Source of the DNA: Chrysomallon squamiferum
Lineage: Eukaryota > Mollusca > Gastropoda > Neomphalida > Peltospiridae
Direction: 5' to 3'
NCBI GenBank assembly: GCA_012295275.1
Contig: CM022665.1
Coordinates: forward strand, 39,507,795-39,571,794
Length of the DNA: 64,000 nt
Shown: positions 27,231 through 40,007 of the stretch, in pieces
Position numbering within the stretch: the stretch's first letter is position 1
Layout of the letters: each line of letters begins with the position of its first letter
Made by a program: the position numbers and the translations under genes
The notes under the pieces: generated by a model
What the model was told of the DNA's origin: nothing
Database searches by the model: none
Seen by the model: only the letters and a program-made list of their open reading frames with translations

Positions 27231-27580
27231 TATATACACACACACACATATATGTAAATATAAATAAAGAAAATAAGAAAAAAGGCTTCTTCTGGTTAAA
27301 ATTTGCGAGATGTAACGAAATTAAAGTTCATGTAATATCTGTCGTAATAATAATTTAAAAAAAAAAAGAAAAAAAAAAGGAGGTTAGGAGAAGTGCTGAT
27401 GACCTCCAATATGTCTGCTTACAGTGTTCCACACTGGCGATGTAACCGCTGAAATATCTGACATGGTTATTTTAGTCAGTTTTCATCTGTTGATACTATC
27501 CTCACTTTTTTTATGATCATTAGAAGTATTCTGCTATAAACAAAAACGCCTCTACTTTCATTCTGTACGTTCCAGTGTTT

Positions 27581-27685
<105 letters not shown>

Positions 27686-28162
27686 TAAATTTCTACGACT
27701 GCAAGCATAGGTCTACATCCAGGCTGAAAACACTAAACAAATTGCAGGTGTGTTTTTGTTTGTTAGTCTTAAATTTTTTTTTTTTTTTTTTTAATATCAT
27801 AACGAAAACATTGACATGGATATAAGAAGCCGACCGCTTTAATTTTTCATATGTTTTTTTTTCTTCAAAACTTCTCCTCTGTTGTGGGAAGGAGAGTTTG
27901 AATCTAAAAGGAACGTAATAAAAATAGCCGGCTGCTTCATTTTATCTCTGATGTGATGGGAAAAGGCGTTTAACCCCACTGGATGTTGCGTCACCATATG
28001 TTATACAAGATACTATAGAATGAAAACAGTTTTAAAATTAGTCACAGCTGGATATAGAAATAACAGTAATAAAGGGTATGTGCGTGTGCGCGTGTGCATG
28101 TGTGTGTGTACTGCAATTTGAAAAACTAAATTCTTTTACACGTGTGATTAAAGCTTCATTTA

Positions 28163-28171
28163 AAAAAAAAG

Positions 28172-28203
<32 letters not shown>
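28163..28203. repeat. Poly(A) run with one G interruption
   Basis: About 40 bp of nearly pure A. The flanks do not obviously show a retrocopy, so no insertion is claimed. Confidence 0.85.
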
Positions 28204-28204
<1 letters not shown>

Positions 28205-29155
28205 CATTTATTCTAAAATATATTTGTGTAATTAAATGTACAGGGGCGGGATCTACTATGAAATTAATACGCTTAAGCTTCAGGGGCCTCTAATCCATAA
28301 GGACTTTAGTCCACAGTGCTCAACACTTATAGGTCTTCTGTAGTGGTCGAACAATTAGGAGTGAGTATCGGCAATGCAGTAACTGGATGTCAGTTCCGAG
28401 GTACATTCAGGCCTTAGGAATTCAATTCCTCCTGAAGTGGGCGAGAGCAGAGTTTTGGATTTTAAATTTTTTTTTTTTACTTCCTCACTACTAAGTATAT
28501 AGCATACAGATAAATGAAAAAGTAAGCTATTAGTAAAGAAAGAGCACAAAGGTAAAGATAACAGTGGCTAACCAAATCTTGTTGCTATAAAATTTTGCGA
28601 AGGACACCCATGACAGTTCAGACTTCAGGGTACTATAAATGTAGTTACGCTACTGTAAACATACACGCATACAACTTAATTATGATTAAAATATATAAAA
28701 GCAGATAATATTAATAATTGTAAAACATAGGTGTTTTGGGATAGAACGAATCTTTGAATGTTTGATGTCAGGTTTTGAGACTCAAAGACTTTCTTTTCAA
28801 AACCATTCAAACAACTCATTTCAGTCAGAAGTGTTCAAAAATGTCTTGGGTTTGTTTCTGATTTTCCTTTTTTTTTTTTTTTTTAACCTGCCTGCTAATG
28901 TACGTCGCAATGACTGACATTCACTACGTCATGTCTTCGTACTGATAAAAATAAATATTATTTATACTATTTATACACTTGTACTGGGTATTCATGATTG
29001 ATTTCTGTACAGCTGCCTGTTGTCCACTGTATAGAATCCACATTCAGTACAAGGATACAGATTTAATAAAATAACTTTATGCCTGAAAAAGGTTTCGACA
29101 GGTTTGTCTATGGTCGTAGCATTCAGTGACAGCTCTGCCGCCGAATTTAACCCTT

Positions 29156-29253
29156 ATTTGCCTCAGTGTAGTTACGGCCACATATATATATATATATATA
29201 TATATTTTTGATGGGGTTATATATATATGTGGCCGTAACTACATTGAGGCAAA
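29156..29253. repeat. Fold-back (inverted-repeat) element, about 35-nt arms
   Basis: The left arm TTTGCCTCAGTGTAGTTACG followed by GCCACATATATA (29156-29192) is reverse-complemented at 29219-29253 with one mismatch. An AT-rich centre lies between them. It resembles a small MITE or a cruciform-forming repeat. Target-site duplications were not established. Confidence 0.7.
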
Positions 29254-29527
29254 TGAGTCAAATAACTCATACCGAAATTGACGGTTTTTTCCTTCTTTTT
29301 TTTTTTTTTTTTTTTTTTTATACAAAAATTTTATTTTAAAAAAATAAAAAAATAAATGGTTAGAATCGAGGATTTTGCGTCTTAGATGGCCCCCAGATCC
29401 CTCGCCCAAATTTGTTTGCCCCGCTCTGCTCGGCGATTAAGTGTTTTTGTCTCATTTCAAAAAGAGTCTAGTTACGGCTACTACTACCAATACAACTAAT
29501 AATAACAATATTGAAATAAATAAGCAC

Positions 29528-29533
29528 TTTATT
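29528..29533 (-). promoter_or_regulatory. AATAAA poly(A) signal of TSP1 receptor gene 2
   Basis: Canonical hexamer on the minus strand, about 70 nt past the stop codon at 29599-29601. A T-run of about 23 nt lies between the stop and the signal. Confidence 0.6.
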
Positions 29534-29598
29534 GCTTAGTAACGACCACACTAAAAAAAAAAAAAAAAAAAAAAAACTCAGTTAAATTATCGGCTTCT

Positions 29599-30371
29599 TC
29601 AAACAAATGATGGGTTATCCACTCCAAACCACTGGTACGAAGCCTTTCTTCTCCTGTAACAATAACAGTCATCATTATGATAACAAAAGCTAATGAACAG
29701 TAATGAATATAAAGCATGTAATAATAATATATTTCAAAAAACACAATATATACGTTATTTTCTTTCTTTAAATATATATATTTAAACGCTAAGTGGAGTG
29801 AAATTATTTGGTTATTTTAAAGTTTTCTATTTAATATTCTTTTCTAAAATGTACAGCGGAATTAAGTGAAGGGTTAAACTAAATAAAGGACAAAAAAAAA
29901 AAAAAGAAAAAAAAAAAATTAAACCAAAAAAACCACACAAAACCCCAAAACAACAAACAAACAAAAAGTGTAAGAAAAACAGATATTGTCAGCACCTTAC
30001 AAATATATAGAGGGAAGATAAAATGAATACGAGTAAACCCCATCAAAATATTTATCTTTCTGTTGTTTATGTAAACTTTGTCTTTTTCAAAACACATCAT
30101 CATCATCAGTCCGTTCTGGATCGAGGACGCAAATGGACATGTTCATCACGGCGAACACTAAGCGCCACCTAGTGGCGTTTACGAAGGATTGAGTTGCTGT
30201 GGCGTAAATAAAGATAAGAAACTGTTTCATCTGTACCTGACACACCTATCGCACCTTCAACCCCACCCTAGTATGGCAGTGACAAGGATTCATGGATCGA
30301 GATGGATGTCTAACACTGAAAGAACATCACTCAGTGTAAAACCCTTAGATTTTATTAATTTTTATTTTATT

Positions 30372-30422
<51 letters not shown>

Positions 30423-30464
30423 TTTTTTTTTTTATTTTTATTTTTATTTATTATTATTATTATT

Positions 30465-30498
<34 letters not shown>

Positions 30499-31016
30499 TT
30501 TTTTTTTTTTTTGAAGGACTGAGTGTATGAAAATAACCTCCAGGCAACTGGTGACTCACTGACAGCAAATATAATTAGGATCTGGGAAATGTCCAGAGAG
30601 GAATGAATTAGTGGGACTGACAGTTTCGCACAAGTCGTAATGGGGTAATTTTAGATAAAACATAAAAGAGACTCTGAAACTACACGAACAGATTCGACAG
30701 ACAAGCATTCAGAGGTACAGATGACATCAATATTTCGGTAAGCTGTCTGAGAGGAAATGGAAAGTTATTCTTTTATTTTGTACAGATCTGTACATGTTTT
30801 CGATTATATAATAAATAATGAAAGAAAGAAAGAAAGAAAAGATAATAATAATAATAATAAATAAATAAATAAATAAATAAATATCAATAATTATAATAAT
30901 TACCATATAATCATAACTGCCGTTAGAATAAAGGCAGTGAACACCACCACACCAATCACAGAATTTATAACAATTCCTGTTGAGTCTTGACCGGGTTCCA
31001 CAACCGGTTGTGCTAA

Positions 31017-31110
<94 letters not shown>

Positions 31111-33188
31111 TGATAATGATGATGATAATAATAGTAATAATAATAATAATATGATGATGATAATGATGATGATAAGAAGATGCAGACGAAGACGAAGAAA
31201 ATGAAGAAAAAGAAAAAGAAGAAACATAATGATAATGAAATAAATAAATCCCATTAAACACATACAGTTCCTCCTTACTGGTTTATCAAAGGCCTTAATA
31301 TGATTTCCTAGTCTATGAGAAGGTGAATATTAAGGATACATTACAGCTAATGATAATGGACCACTGGTCTCTTTCGTTTGCCGCTACCTGTGTATCTTCA
31401 AATTAAAAATATGAGTATGTAATTCATCAGAAATATTTTTTTCTTTTTCCATTTTGAATACTTCAGCAAACTACAAATTTCTGGATGGGACATGGCATTT
31501 TCAGCATCAAAAATCATATTCTCTATGGCCAGATTCAAAATTAACAAAGAATCTGTCAATAGTTTTTGGGCAATAAAAACCTGATGACCATGGAGTGTCT
31601 GTATGTGTTTATATCTTTTTATTAGTACATGTGATTGACAGTGCTTGTTTCTTTGATTATGTGTGTGCATATGTGTTTGCCTGTAGGTGTGTGTGTCTTC
31701 GTGTATGTGCGTGTATTACGAATAGACAGCAGCTGTAACTGACCACAGTCTGGTTCTTGGCACTCGGTTGACACTGTAACGGTCGAAGCGCCAGGACAGG
31801 TGCCGGTGCCATCAGGCGAGTTGCACATTCGAATTTTCGTTTCAGTACGCACACCAGTTCCACATGTAACAGAACATGGCCCAGTTGTTGAATACCAGTT
31901 GCCCCAGCCAGTGTCTATCAGTAAAAGTGTTTATGAATTATAACGAAGATTTTCTAATTGTCTTAGTGGTAGCCAGTGTATTGGAATAAAATAACTTTAG
32001 TGAAGCCAAAATTTTCCGTCCTCTCATAACTTCCATCCTCTCATAACTTCCGTCCTCTCGTAACTTCCCTCCTCTCGTAACTTCCGTCCTCTCATAACTT
32101 CCGTCCTCTCATAACTTCCGTCCTCTCATAACTTTCGTCCTCTCATAACTTTACACAAACACTTGTATATTCTAATAACTTAAGCCTCGTTGGGAACACA
32201 GAATCACTTGTTAAAATGATATTTTAGACATCCTACCTGCACACTCTGTAGTCTTGCACGTATCCTCCCTGTTTTGTTGAGGGCTGCCCTGACAGTAATT
32301 TCCACCATGTTGCGGAAGAGGATTGTTGCATTTTCTACTAGCAGACACCGATTTATAACCCCAGCCACAAGTCGCACTGCACTCACCGTAATGGACTGTC
32401 CAAGAACCCCAACCGCCATTTACAGCTTCAGAACGAAAAGGGAAAGAAGAAGAAGAAGAAAAATATATAATAATAATAAATATATGTTCCTAATCTATTT
32501 GCGTTTCAGATCAAACGTATGCCTCAAAGCTGAATTAACATGGTTTGTTGGTGCATGTATGTGTGTGTGTGTGTGTGTTGTGTGAATATATGTGTATGTG
32601 TATGTGTGTATGCGTGTTTGTGTGTGTATATGTGTATGTATGTTTGTGTATGTGTGTGTGTGTGCAATAATTTTCAAGCCTATAAATATCTTCTGTGAAG
32701 TTTTGATCATCAAAAGAGAACAATAATTCACCCAGTCTTGTGGTTTATCAAAGATCCCTTGCAACTAATAATAGGTAATTGTGGTTGTTATTTATTTATT
32801 TATTTATTCGTTTATTTTTTTTTATTTTTTTTTTTTTTACCCATAACGCATTTTTAATAATAGATAATAATAATAATAATAAAAAAACAACTAACAAAAC
32901 ACCTCTCAAATGCCTTCAGGTAGTCTAGTTATTATTCAATTATAGGATTTTTAAATTAAAAAAAAAAAAAAAAAAAAATGTCTTTCTATATCTTTTCCAT
33001 TTTAGATGCTTCAGCCTATTACTAGTTTCTACACGGGACATGGAACTTCCAGTGTCAGAAATGATACACGAGTAGATAAAATTAAAACATTAAATCTTCC
33101 AGTGAGTACGAGAAGGACTCTTCATGATAATTATGGAGTCTACATTTGTAGATATCTGCGTATGGCTGAGCGTAGACGTTTGTTTCTA

Positions 33189-33240
<52 letters not shown>

Positions 33241-35089
33241 TAACATTGTGTATGTACAAATTGTAAATGTGTATACAAGTGTTTAAGTAACGTATTGTAA
33301 CTAACGGCAGGGTCCAGCTGTGCAAATCAATGATGATGTTCGCACTGAAACACCGGGGCAGGTCCCATTGCCACCAACCACGTTGCATTTTCGTGTTTCA
33401 CGCTTTATATGTGAACCTGATCCACACGTAACAGAACAAGGCTCCCATCTTGAAAACCAAATACTCCATTGAGTTTCTACAAATAAAAGTGTCAGTAAAT
33501 TGTAAATCACTGTTTCTTGTTTTCATACTGGTAGTCAGTTAACTGGAATAAAACAGCTACAGTAGAATAAAATAAAAAATCATTTCACTGATAATTATTA
33601 TGCTGAGCAAAGAACACAAGATAATTTAATTCAGTGATTCCGATATCCTACCTGCGCAGTCTCCTGTCTTGCACCAGCCCTCTGTGTCATTACGACTTAT
33701 ACCAGGGCAGTTGCTTCCACCAGTACAGGTCCTCCTAACGTACACTTTTCGATAACCCCAACCGCAGGACGAAATGCAGTCACCATAACTGATTGTCCAA
33801 GCATTCCAGGTACCATTATCTGCTGCTACCATCTTGCTGGCACGAGGGATACCCCTAACTGGGCTCTGCCGGGCAGCTGCAGTTGCAGCTGTAGTCGTAC
33901 CTGTCACTCTAGACACAGCAGTGGCTGTTGGCACATCTGTAGTTGCAGACACACGTGAAAATGTAAGCTCATCAGACACTGCTGACTCACCAGAAGCTAT
34001 ACCCTCATCAGAATCTGAAGGCTCACCAGAAGCTATGGGCTCATCAGAGGCTGTAGGTATATTTTTCAAATGAAAATTGAACTTAATGATCAAAATGGTA
34101 GTGGTTAATATATATGTATGTAAACACAAACATACTGACAACATGTAAGATCAGACGATATGTAGAATGCCTGAATACTTCAGGAAATAAACGCAGTGAC
34201 TGATTTTTTAAAGGTAATTTATAGACACTTTGCTTAAAATGAAAACATCATTAACAACAACAGAAAGTCTGTAATATATACAAGATGTGTATGTATATTT
34301 GTATATGTGTGTGTGTGTGTGTGTGTATGTAAGTGTGTTGCAAATAGATTTTGTTTTGTTATTTTTGACAGAAGAAGAAAAAAAAAAGAGGGGGCGATAT
34401 TTTCAGAAAGATTTTGTTTTTGATCGTGGAATTTACGAATTTTGAAATTTTATTATATATATTTATTTTTTAATATTATTTTTATTTATTTATTTATTTT
34501 TATTTAAAAAAAAAAAAAATAATAATAATTTATATATTTATTTATTTATTTATTTTATTATTATTATTTTTTTATTATGTAAGAGTTTGCAGAAGCATCG
34601 AGTAATAAAACTAACACATTCTCTGTGGTAGAACACTGGACTCAGTTGTGATTTGTCACAGTATCAGTCAAACGTGGATCCTGCATTTCATCAGCATCTG
34701 TCTCATGCCATTATTATAAACGAGAATGAGTGACAGTAATAAATGTTAATAACAAAATGAGCTGAGGGGTGTTACCTCCTGTCCTGGTTTTCTGGTAAAG
34801 CCAATAAGAACGTTTTCTACAAGATGCAGGTTTATACCTAACTAGTGTTACCAACAGTAACTCCAAAGATGTCATTTTTAGGCCGTACGCTTAGGCCACG
34901 TTTTATCAGCTATTGACCAGAAGGCTACTAATGTCTACTTTTCAGGCTTCCGAGTTACTTTTATTAATTACGAGAAAACAAAGGGATAAAAACTCATTCA
35001 TTCAACGTACCAGTAACATCTGAATGCACGTTCAACTGCATGAAACAGCAGCTGAGCATAATAACACGGGCAATGTTTATCCAATCCAT
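29599..35089 (-). CDS. TSP1-repeat single-pass membrane receptor 2 (four TSP1 modules, 390 aa predicted)
   Basis: Seven minus-strand exons read in one frame: 35011-35089 (signal peptide, MDWINIARVIMLSCCF...), 33652-34050 (linker plus A-type TSP1), 33306-33476 (B), 32237-32425 (A), 31744-31914 (B), 30904-31012 (TM) and 29599-29653 (tail). All junctions keep the phases of gene 1, and the TM and tail exons have identical lengths (109 and 55 nt). The first module exon is 399 nt because it begins with about 75 residues rich in Ser, Thr, Glu, Asp and Ala, including two copies of an SDE-IASGE motif. That looks like a mucin-like stalk and is absent from gene 1. Modules have the usual six cysteines, with CSVTCG or CSATCG in three of them. 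The tail is WRRKASYQWFGVDNPSFV. Orientation and order match gene 1, so this is a tandem paralogue. The ligand and biological role are unknown. Confidence 0.83.
30161..30178 (-). promoter_or_regulatory. CTCF-like motif in an inverted repeat
   Basis: The minus strand reads CGCCACTAGGTGGCGCT, which fits the vertebrate/insect CTCF core consensus CCASYAGRKGGCRS at every position. The sequence is also a near-perfect palindrome (CGCCAC-CTA-GTGGCG). It lies in the last intron of TSP1 receptor 2. Binding is not shown. Confidence 0.3.
30350..30515. repeat. Low-complexity ATT/T-rich tract
   Basis: Compound (ATTT)n, (ATT)n and T-runs. The long plus-strand ORF covering it (30189-30530) encodes runs of Ile, Phe and Tyr and is an artefact of the repeat. 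Confidence 0.85.
31017..31150. repeat. (AAT)n microsatellite abutting the TM exon acceptor of gene 2
   Basis: About 130 bp of AAT with a few AAC and GAT variants begins within 5 bp of the TM exon edge (31012). It explains the poly-Asn and poly-Leu/Ile ORFs predicted here. Confidence 0.92.
32014..32152. repeat. 17-bp minisatellite, about eight copies
   Basis: Unit TTCCGTCCTCTCATAAC repeats head to tail with only single-base variants (CCATC, CCCTC, CTCGTAAC, TTTCG). It lies in the intron between the second A-type and second B-type exons of TSP1 receptor 2. The high identity between copies suggests a recent or still variable array. Confidence 0.93.
33191..33237. repeat. (TG)n microsatellite
   Basis: About 23 TG units, just downstream (on the gene strand) of the first B-type TSP1 exon of receptor 2. 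Confidence 0.95.
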
Positions 35090-35629
35090 ATCATCATATC
35101 TTCTACAGTATCTATGAAATAAGAAAGTTTTCAAACCGTTACTAAACATACTTGAATTAATATGGTGATGACGTTCTTTGACATCGCAAACTAATAATGT
35201 ATTTTTATTTACCACTGTACAGTATTTTGTTATCTAAGATAATGCAGTGAGAAAAATATTTTTATTTAACATATTATAAATTAAAACGTTACTGCTTTCA
35301 TTATAAATTTCAGTAAATTGTTTTACTTTAACGACGGTCTTGTATCACTGTCAAATTATGTTGTGCACAGAAACAGTATAAATATATTTTTTGCTTATGT
35401 GTCACTTGTCACAGAGATCTTCAGACCATCAAGAGTACTGTTTATGTTGTCGTCGTAGGATCATTTGAGGTATTCTATCGGTTCTGTTGTTAAAAGTAAG
35501 TGACTGCTCTGTTGATCTGAATAAACATTATCCGTATCTTTACGTCTCATGTGATATTTTTTACATTAAATCTCAGACTTAATACTTACTTGCGTTCTTC
35601 TTTAAAGAGATCACAAAAACAAACCAAGT

Positions 35630-35935
35630 TGATCTAGGAAAGGCAAGGCGTTCGGTTTGTCTTGGTGGCTTAAATTACATGCTTCGTTTACACAAAATTC
35701 CGGCACTGGATATCACAACGTGTACTAGTTTTTCTATAAAATACAATTTCATTGCTTTCTATTAAATACATTTATTAATTTTAATGTTTAAGGGTTTCAC
35801 AAATAATTATGCCAGCAGTTTTTAATATTTATAACTTATAATTAAAGATTGCGCGACGTGTTTGTAATGTCATTCTGGCCGCCATCTGAATTAGCACCAA
35901 GTGCGCTGTTTTATATTCTAAGTACAGGTACCAGA
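35630..35935 (-). promoter_or_regulatory. Conserved 5' flank of TSP1 receptor 2
   Basis: Counterpart of 26975-27230: shares GGAAAGG, TCTTGGTGG, TTAAATTAC, GTCATTCTGGCCGCC and TGCGCTGT...TATTCTAAGTA in the same order. It is probably the promoter-proximal region. The transcription start was not determined. Confidence 0.4.
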
Positions 35936-37483
35936 TGATTTATTCAAAAGCATATTTTGTTTTTCTTACAAAGTGAACTGCGGACACGAGTCATATCTTA
36001 TAAGCATCAGCCAGTAGGTGTCAGGACCAGTCACCGTGGTCGATACACACGTTGTAACTTAGTTTATTTTTGCTTTTTCTCGCCATGATTTTTTTGTGGT
36101 CATTAAACGGTAAAAAATCAACGGCAATCATATTTAACAGATACAGAATTATACGCTTCTAAAGCCGGTTTTCTGGTCTGGTACCTGTTCAGTGCAATTG
36201 GTCATATTGATAACGCGTAGCATCTTCACTGGTCCCGGGATATAACATACATGATATAGGAAAGCAAAACGAGTCCTATCTTAACGCTGTTTTCTTTGAA
36301 TAATTCCGTTATAGTAAGTTATGAGAAGTTAAAATAACTACGAAATTACCTATAATGGTATATTTCAAATTTGAAAAAAATAAAATAAAATAAAATAAAA
36401 TAATAATAATAATAATAAGAAGAAGAAATAAGAATAAAATAAAATGTATTCTTATTCAGCAAAAATTCCCAATATTAAATGAATTAACTGAAATGTTTAA
36501 AAACTTTTAAAGCATATTATCATAACTTTCAGTTAGGATAAATTTTATATAATAATAATATTATTAATAAATAAATAAATAAATAAATAATAAAAAAGAA
36601 ATTTAAAAATCTGTACTCTTAACTTAAATAAGAATTCGTTCACCTTACTTTGAACTATTCAGTTTACTAGTCTAAGTTAACCAACCAGAAGTTCAAAATT
36701 TAGGTTTGACGTCATTATAACGTCAGAGACTGATTACCATATATGTCCGCCCTGCACAGATACCCGCGAACGAACAAATGAGCATGCAATATGTACCACA
36801 ATAAAAAACAACATTTTTTCTTTCCAATGCACTGTGCTGTTTTTGTATTGAAGAAAGCGTGCGATTTTTTTTTTTTTTTTATTTTTTTTTTACGAATCAT
36901 GTCATTTCATTTACAGACACAGCGTAGTCTACCTTCCTACGCGTCGTAAAAAGTACACTTAGTTCCATTTCAGCCCTTCCCGCGTTTTTGCCAGTCACAC
37001 AAAGAAGGCTTAACATTAGTCTCATTTGAAAGCGCATGAATTTCCCTTCAAAACTATTTTTTTCCGTTTTTTTTTGAACCCAGCAACATTTTGTTTCGGA
37101 ACTCAGTCTTTTGCCTCCCTACCCCGCCCCATCAATCCTACTCTACCGAGTTGGTAACATCTCTTTACACAGGTCTTTTAATTCTGGAATGAAAATAAAT
37201 ATTTAAAAAAAAAAAAAAAAAAAAAATTAAAAAAAATGTAACTTTAATTATGAAAATAGGATTATATTTAGGCATTTTATTGTTATTTTAAAGTTCTGAA
37301 AGAAAACAGTCAGATGTGAGATAGGGATGAATGTGGGGAATAAAATTAAACAGTATCTACATATTAAAACGCTTGCTTGAAATATGTGCATTTTCATGCT
37401 TCTGTTTATAAATTTGTGAAACATGAACTGGCAAAATCAGGACTTTCAAAACGGTGTTTTTTTAATGTTTTTTTGTTTTTTGT

Positions 37484-37524
<41 letters not shown>

Positions 37525-38547
37525 TTACTGAAAGTTTTGAGAACGTTATCAGCCATAACCAAAAGAGAAACATTTTGTCTTGTTCTGTGACTTTTTTTTT
37601 GTAAAAAAAAAGGCAAAAATTTAAAACTAATAATAAAAAAAAAAAAAAAAAAATAAATAATAATAATAATAAAAAAATACGTAAACAAAATAATAATAAT
37701 AAGTACTGTTATTGTTTTAGGATGAAGTTTTCATTATATATTCAATTATAAACACTGTAGAGTAATAACCTATTAAATAAAAATAATCAAATATATAAAT
37801 AAATGTAATAATAATAAAAATAACAACAACAACAACAATTTTGATAATAAAAACTGTAAAAAAAATAAATAAAAACAATAAAATATTATGTCATATTTTG
37901 AAAAGGACAATAACAACAATAAAAAAGAAAGGTACAAAACGAGAAAACATGGGTAAAAGATGATATTGATAATAAATAATAATAATTAAAAATAATAAAA
38001 TAAAATAAAATAAAAATAATAGTAAATATTTATTTTGCATAGAAATGTAACCGTTGACCGAAATAAGAGCTCGGTCGTTAACGTATAAAATTCGGTGAAA
38101 CAACCTCAATATCCAGTAAAAATAAATAAATAAATGATATATTATAGAACTATAATAAAAATAATTAATTAATAATAATAATAATAATAATAATAAAATA
38201 ATAATAATAATAATAATAAAAATAAAAAATTAAAACAAAGTTAAAAATACAAAAATAAAAAGATTAATAAAATTCTGTAATAATAATAATGATAACAACA
38301 GTATAAATCTTGAATCAGCACATAGTTTATTTTATTTTGTGTAAACGTAAGCATAAACTTTTTTGTTTGCTTTAGAATACAAAAATCATTTGAAGTTCAT
38401 AAAAAAATTGTCAGGAACATTATCATAAAAGTTTATATAATATCAACACTATTTTTACGTCTTTATCTTTTTTTTTTTTTCTCAGTGTTTTCTGACATCT
38501 GAGTTACAAAGTTGCTAATTGATCATGATAGTTCAATATATGCACGC

Positions 38548-38570
38548 GTGTGTATGTGTATGTGTATGTG

Positions 38571-38645
<75 letters not shown>
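38548..38645. repeat. Compound (TG)n(TA)n(GA)n microsatellite
   Basis: TG/TATG repeats pass into TA (about 38573-38590) and then into about 27 GA units (38591-38645). Both strands give spurious dipeptide-repeat ORFs. Confidence 0.93.
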
Positions 38646-38649
<4 letters not shown>

Positions 38650-38957
38650 TCGTGCAGAAAAATATAACGCATACAACAAAAACATATTTTTCTTCTTAAT
38701 CAGCCAATGTAAAACTTTCGTGTCAATCTCTCCCTGATTGTGCATGTATATGTAAGTATCTGAGTACACGTTTGACGAAAAACCACAGCAGAGCGTAACA
38801 CCAACTTTTAAATAGCTAAAACCGCAACAATAACATTTTTATTGAACAATATGTAATCTGATAACATATATGCAAAATATATAACAGTTGTTCGTCTTCA
38901 AGACCGCGATGTAAAACACCACTTGGTTGCGTTGACACTGATGGGCTCTTGCTGCTG

Positions 38958-38988
<31 letters not shown>

Positions 38989-39196
38989 AAATAAATAAAA
39001 AAAAAAAAAAATAAAATAAATAATAATAAAAATAAAAAAAAAATAAATAAATAATGAAAAAAAAAAAAAAAAAAATTAATAATAATAATAAGAAAAAAAA
39101 AAAAAAAAAATAACAATATTAATAAAAAAATTTTTTTTAAAAAACAAACAATGTAAAATAAAATAAAAAAATTAATATATATATATATATATAATG

Positions 39197-39227
<31 letters not shown>

Positions 39228-39240
39228 AATAAAAAAGAAA

Positions 39241-39323
39241 GTTAATTTTATCAGTGATATTATGGCCAAATGATATTTTGGAATAGATTATAATCTAGAA
39301 TTATAAGTGGAAGGAAATTATAA

Positions 39324-39354
<31 letters not shown>

Positions 39355-39443
39355 AAATAAAATAATAATAATAATAATAACAAAAAATTTAAGAAAACAA
39401 CAACAACAATATTTAAAAAAAATAAAAAAAAAAAAAAAAAAAA

Positions 39444-39483
<40 letters not shown>

Positions 39484-39619
39484 AAATGAAAAAAAAAAAT
39501 AAAAAAAGAGTTCATTTTATCAGTGCTATTATGGCCAAATGATATTTTGAAATAGATCAAAATCTAGAATTTTAAGTGGAAGAAAATTATGAAAAAAAAA
39601 AAAAAAAAATAAATTATAA

Positions 39620-39685
<66 letters not shown>

Positions 39686-39890
39686 TTAAGAAAACAACAA
39701 CAATATTTAAAAAAAATAAAAAAAGGAAAATAAAATAAAAAATGTATATATATATATATAAAAATGAAATAAAAAAAAATAAATAAATAAAAAAAGAAAG
39801 AGTTCATTTTATCAGTGCTATTATGGCCAAATGATATTTTGAAATAGATCAAAATCTAGAATTTTAAGTGGAAGAAAATTATGAAAAAAA
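39241..39890. repeat. Three-copy tandem repeat, about 270-290 bp unit
   Basis: A unique block (TTTTATCAGTG-TATTATGGCC, then AAATGATATTTTG and ATCTAGAATT) begins at about 39241, 39510 and 39801. The units differ mainly in the lengths of their A, AAT, AAAT and TA tracts. Copies 2 and 3 are nearly identical in the unique block; copy 1 is more diverged. Confidence 0.85.
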
Positions 39891-40007
39891 AAAAAGGAAT
39901 CATATGTAGTCAGTGACACTAATTACGACCACAAAGTTAAGAAAAAAATAAACAGTAATAAAATATAACGTCATAAACACAATAGTATTATTTGTATAGT
40001 ACCGTAC

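Larger units (their letters stand above)
35090..40007. other. Intergenic: 5' flank of TSP1 receptor 2, then simple-repeat desert
   Basis: 35590-35940 carries the probable promoter and 5' UTR region of receptor 2 (minus-strand donor candidate GTAAGT at 35585-35590). From about 37200 to 39900 most bases are A-runs, AAT/AAAT arrays, a TG/TA/GA compound microsatellite (38548-38645) and a three-copy tandem repeat. No intact exon was recognised. Confidence 0.55.

Noticed and set aside
28230-28480. Segment with AGGGGCGGGATCTACTA and GC-rich patches, considered as a SINE
   Set aside because: No second copy in the window, no A/B boxes, and the A-run lies on the wrong side to be clearly its tail.
30727-31263. 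178-codon minus ORF and overlapping poly-Asn plus ORF (30980-31204)
   Set aside because: They translate the AAT microsatellite beside the TM exon. Only the short TM-exon segment (30904-31012) is real coding sequence.
38898-39269. Minus ORF ending in QQQEPISVNATKWCFTSRS, considered as a tail exon of the third TSP1 copy
   Set aside because: It follows an acceptor-like TTACAG, but lacks VDNPS, and no TM exon precedes it. The rest is homopolymer translation.
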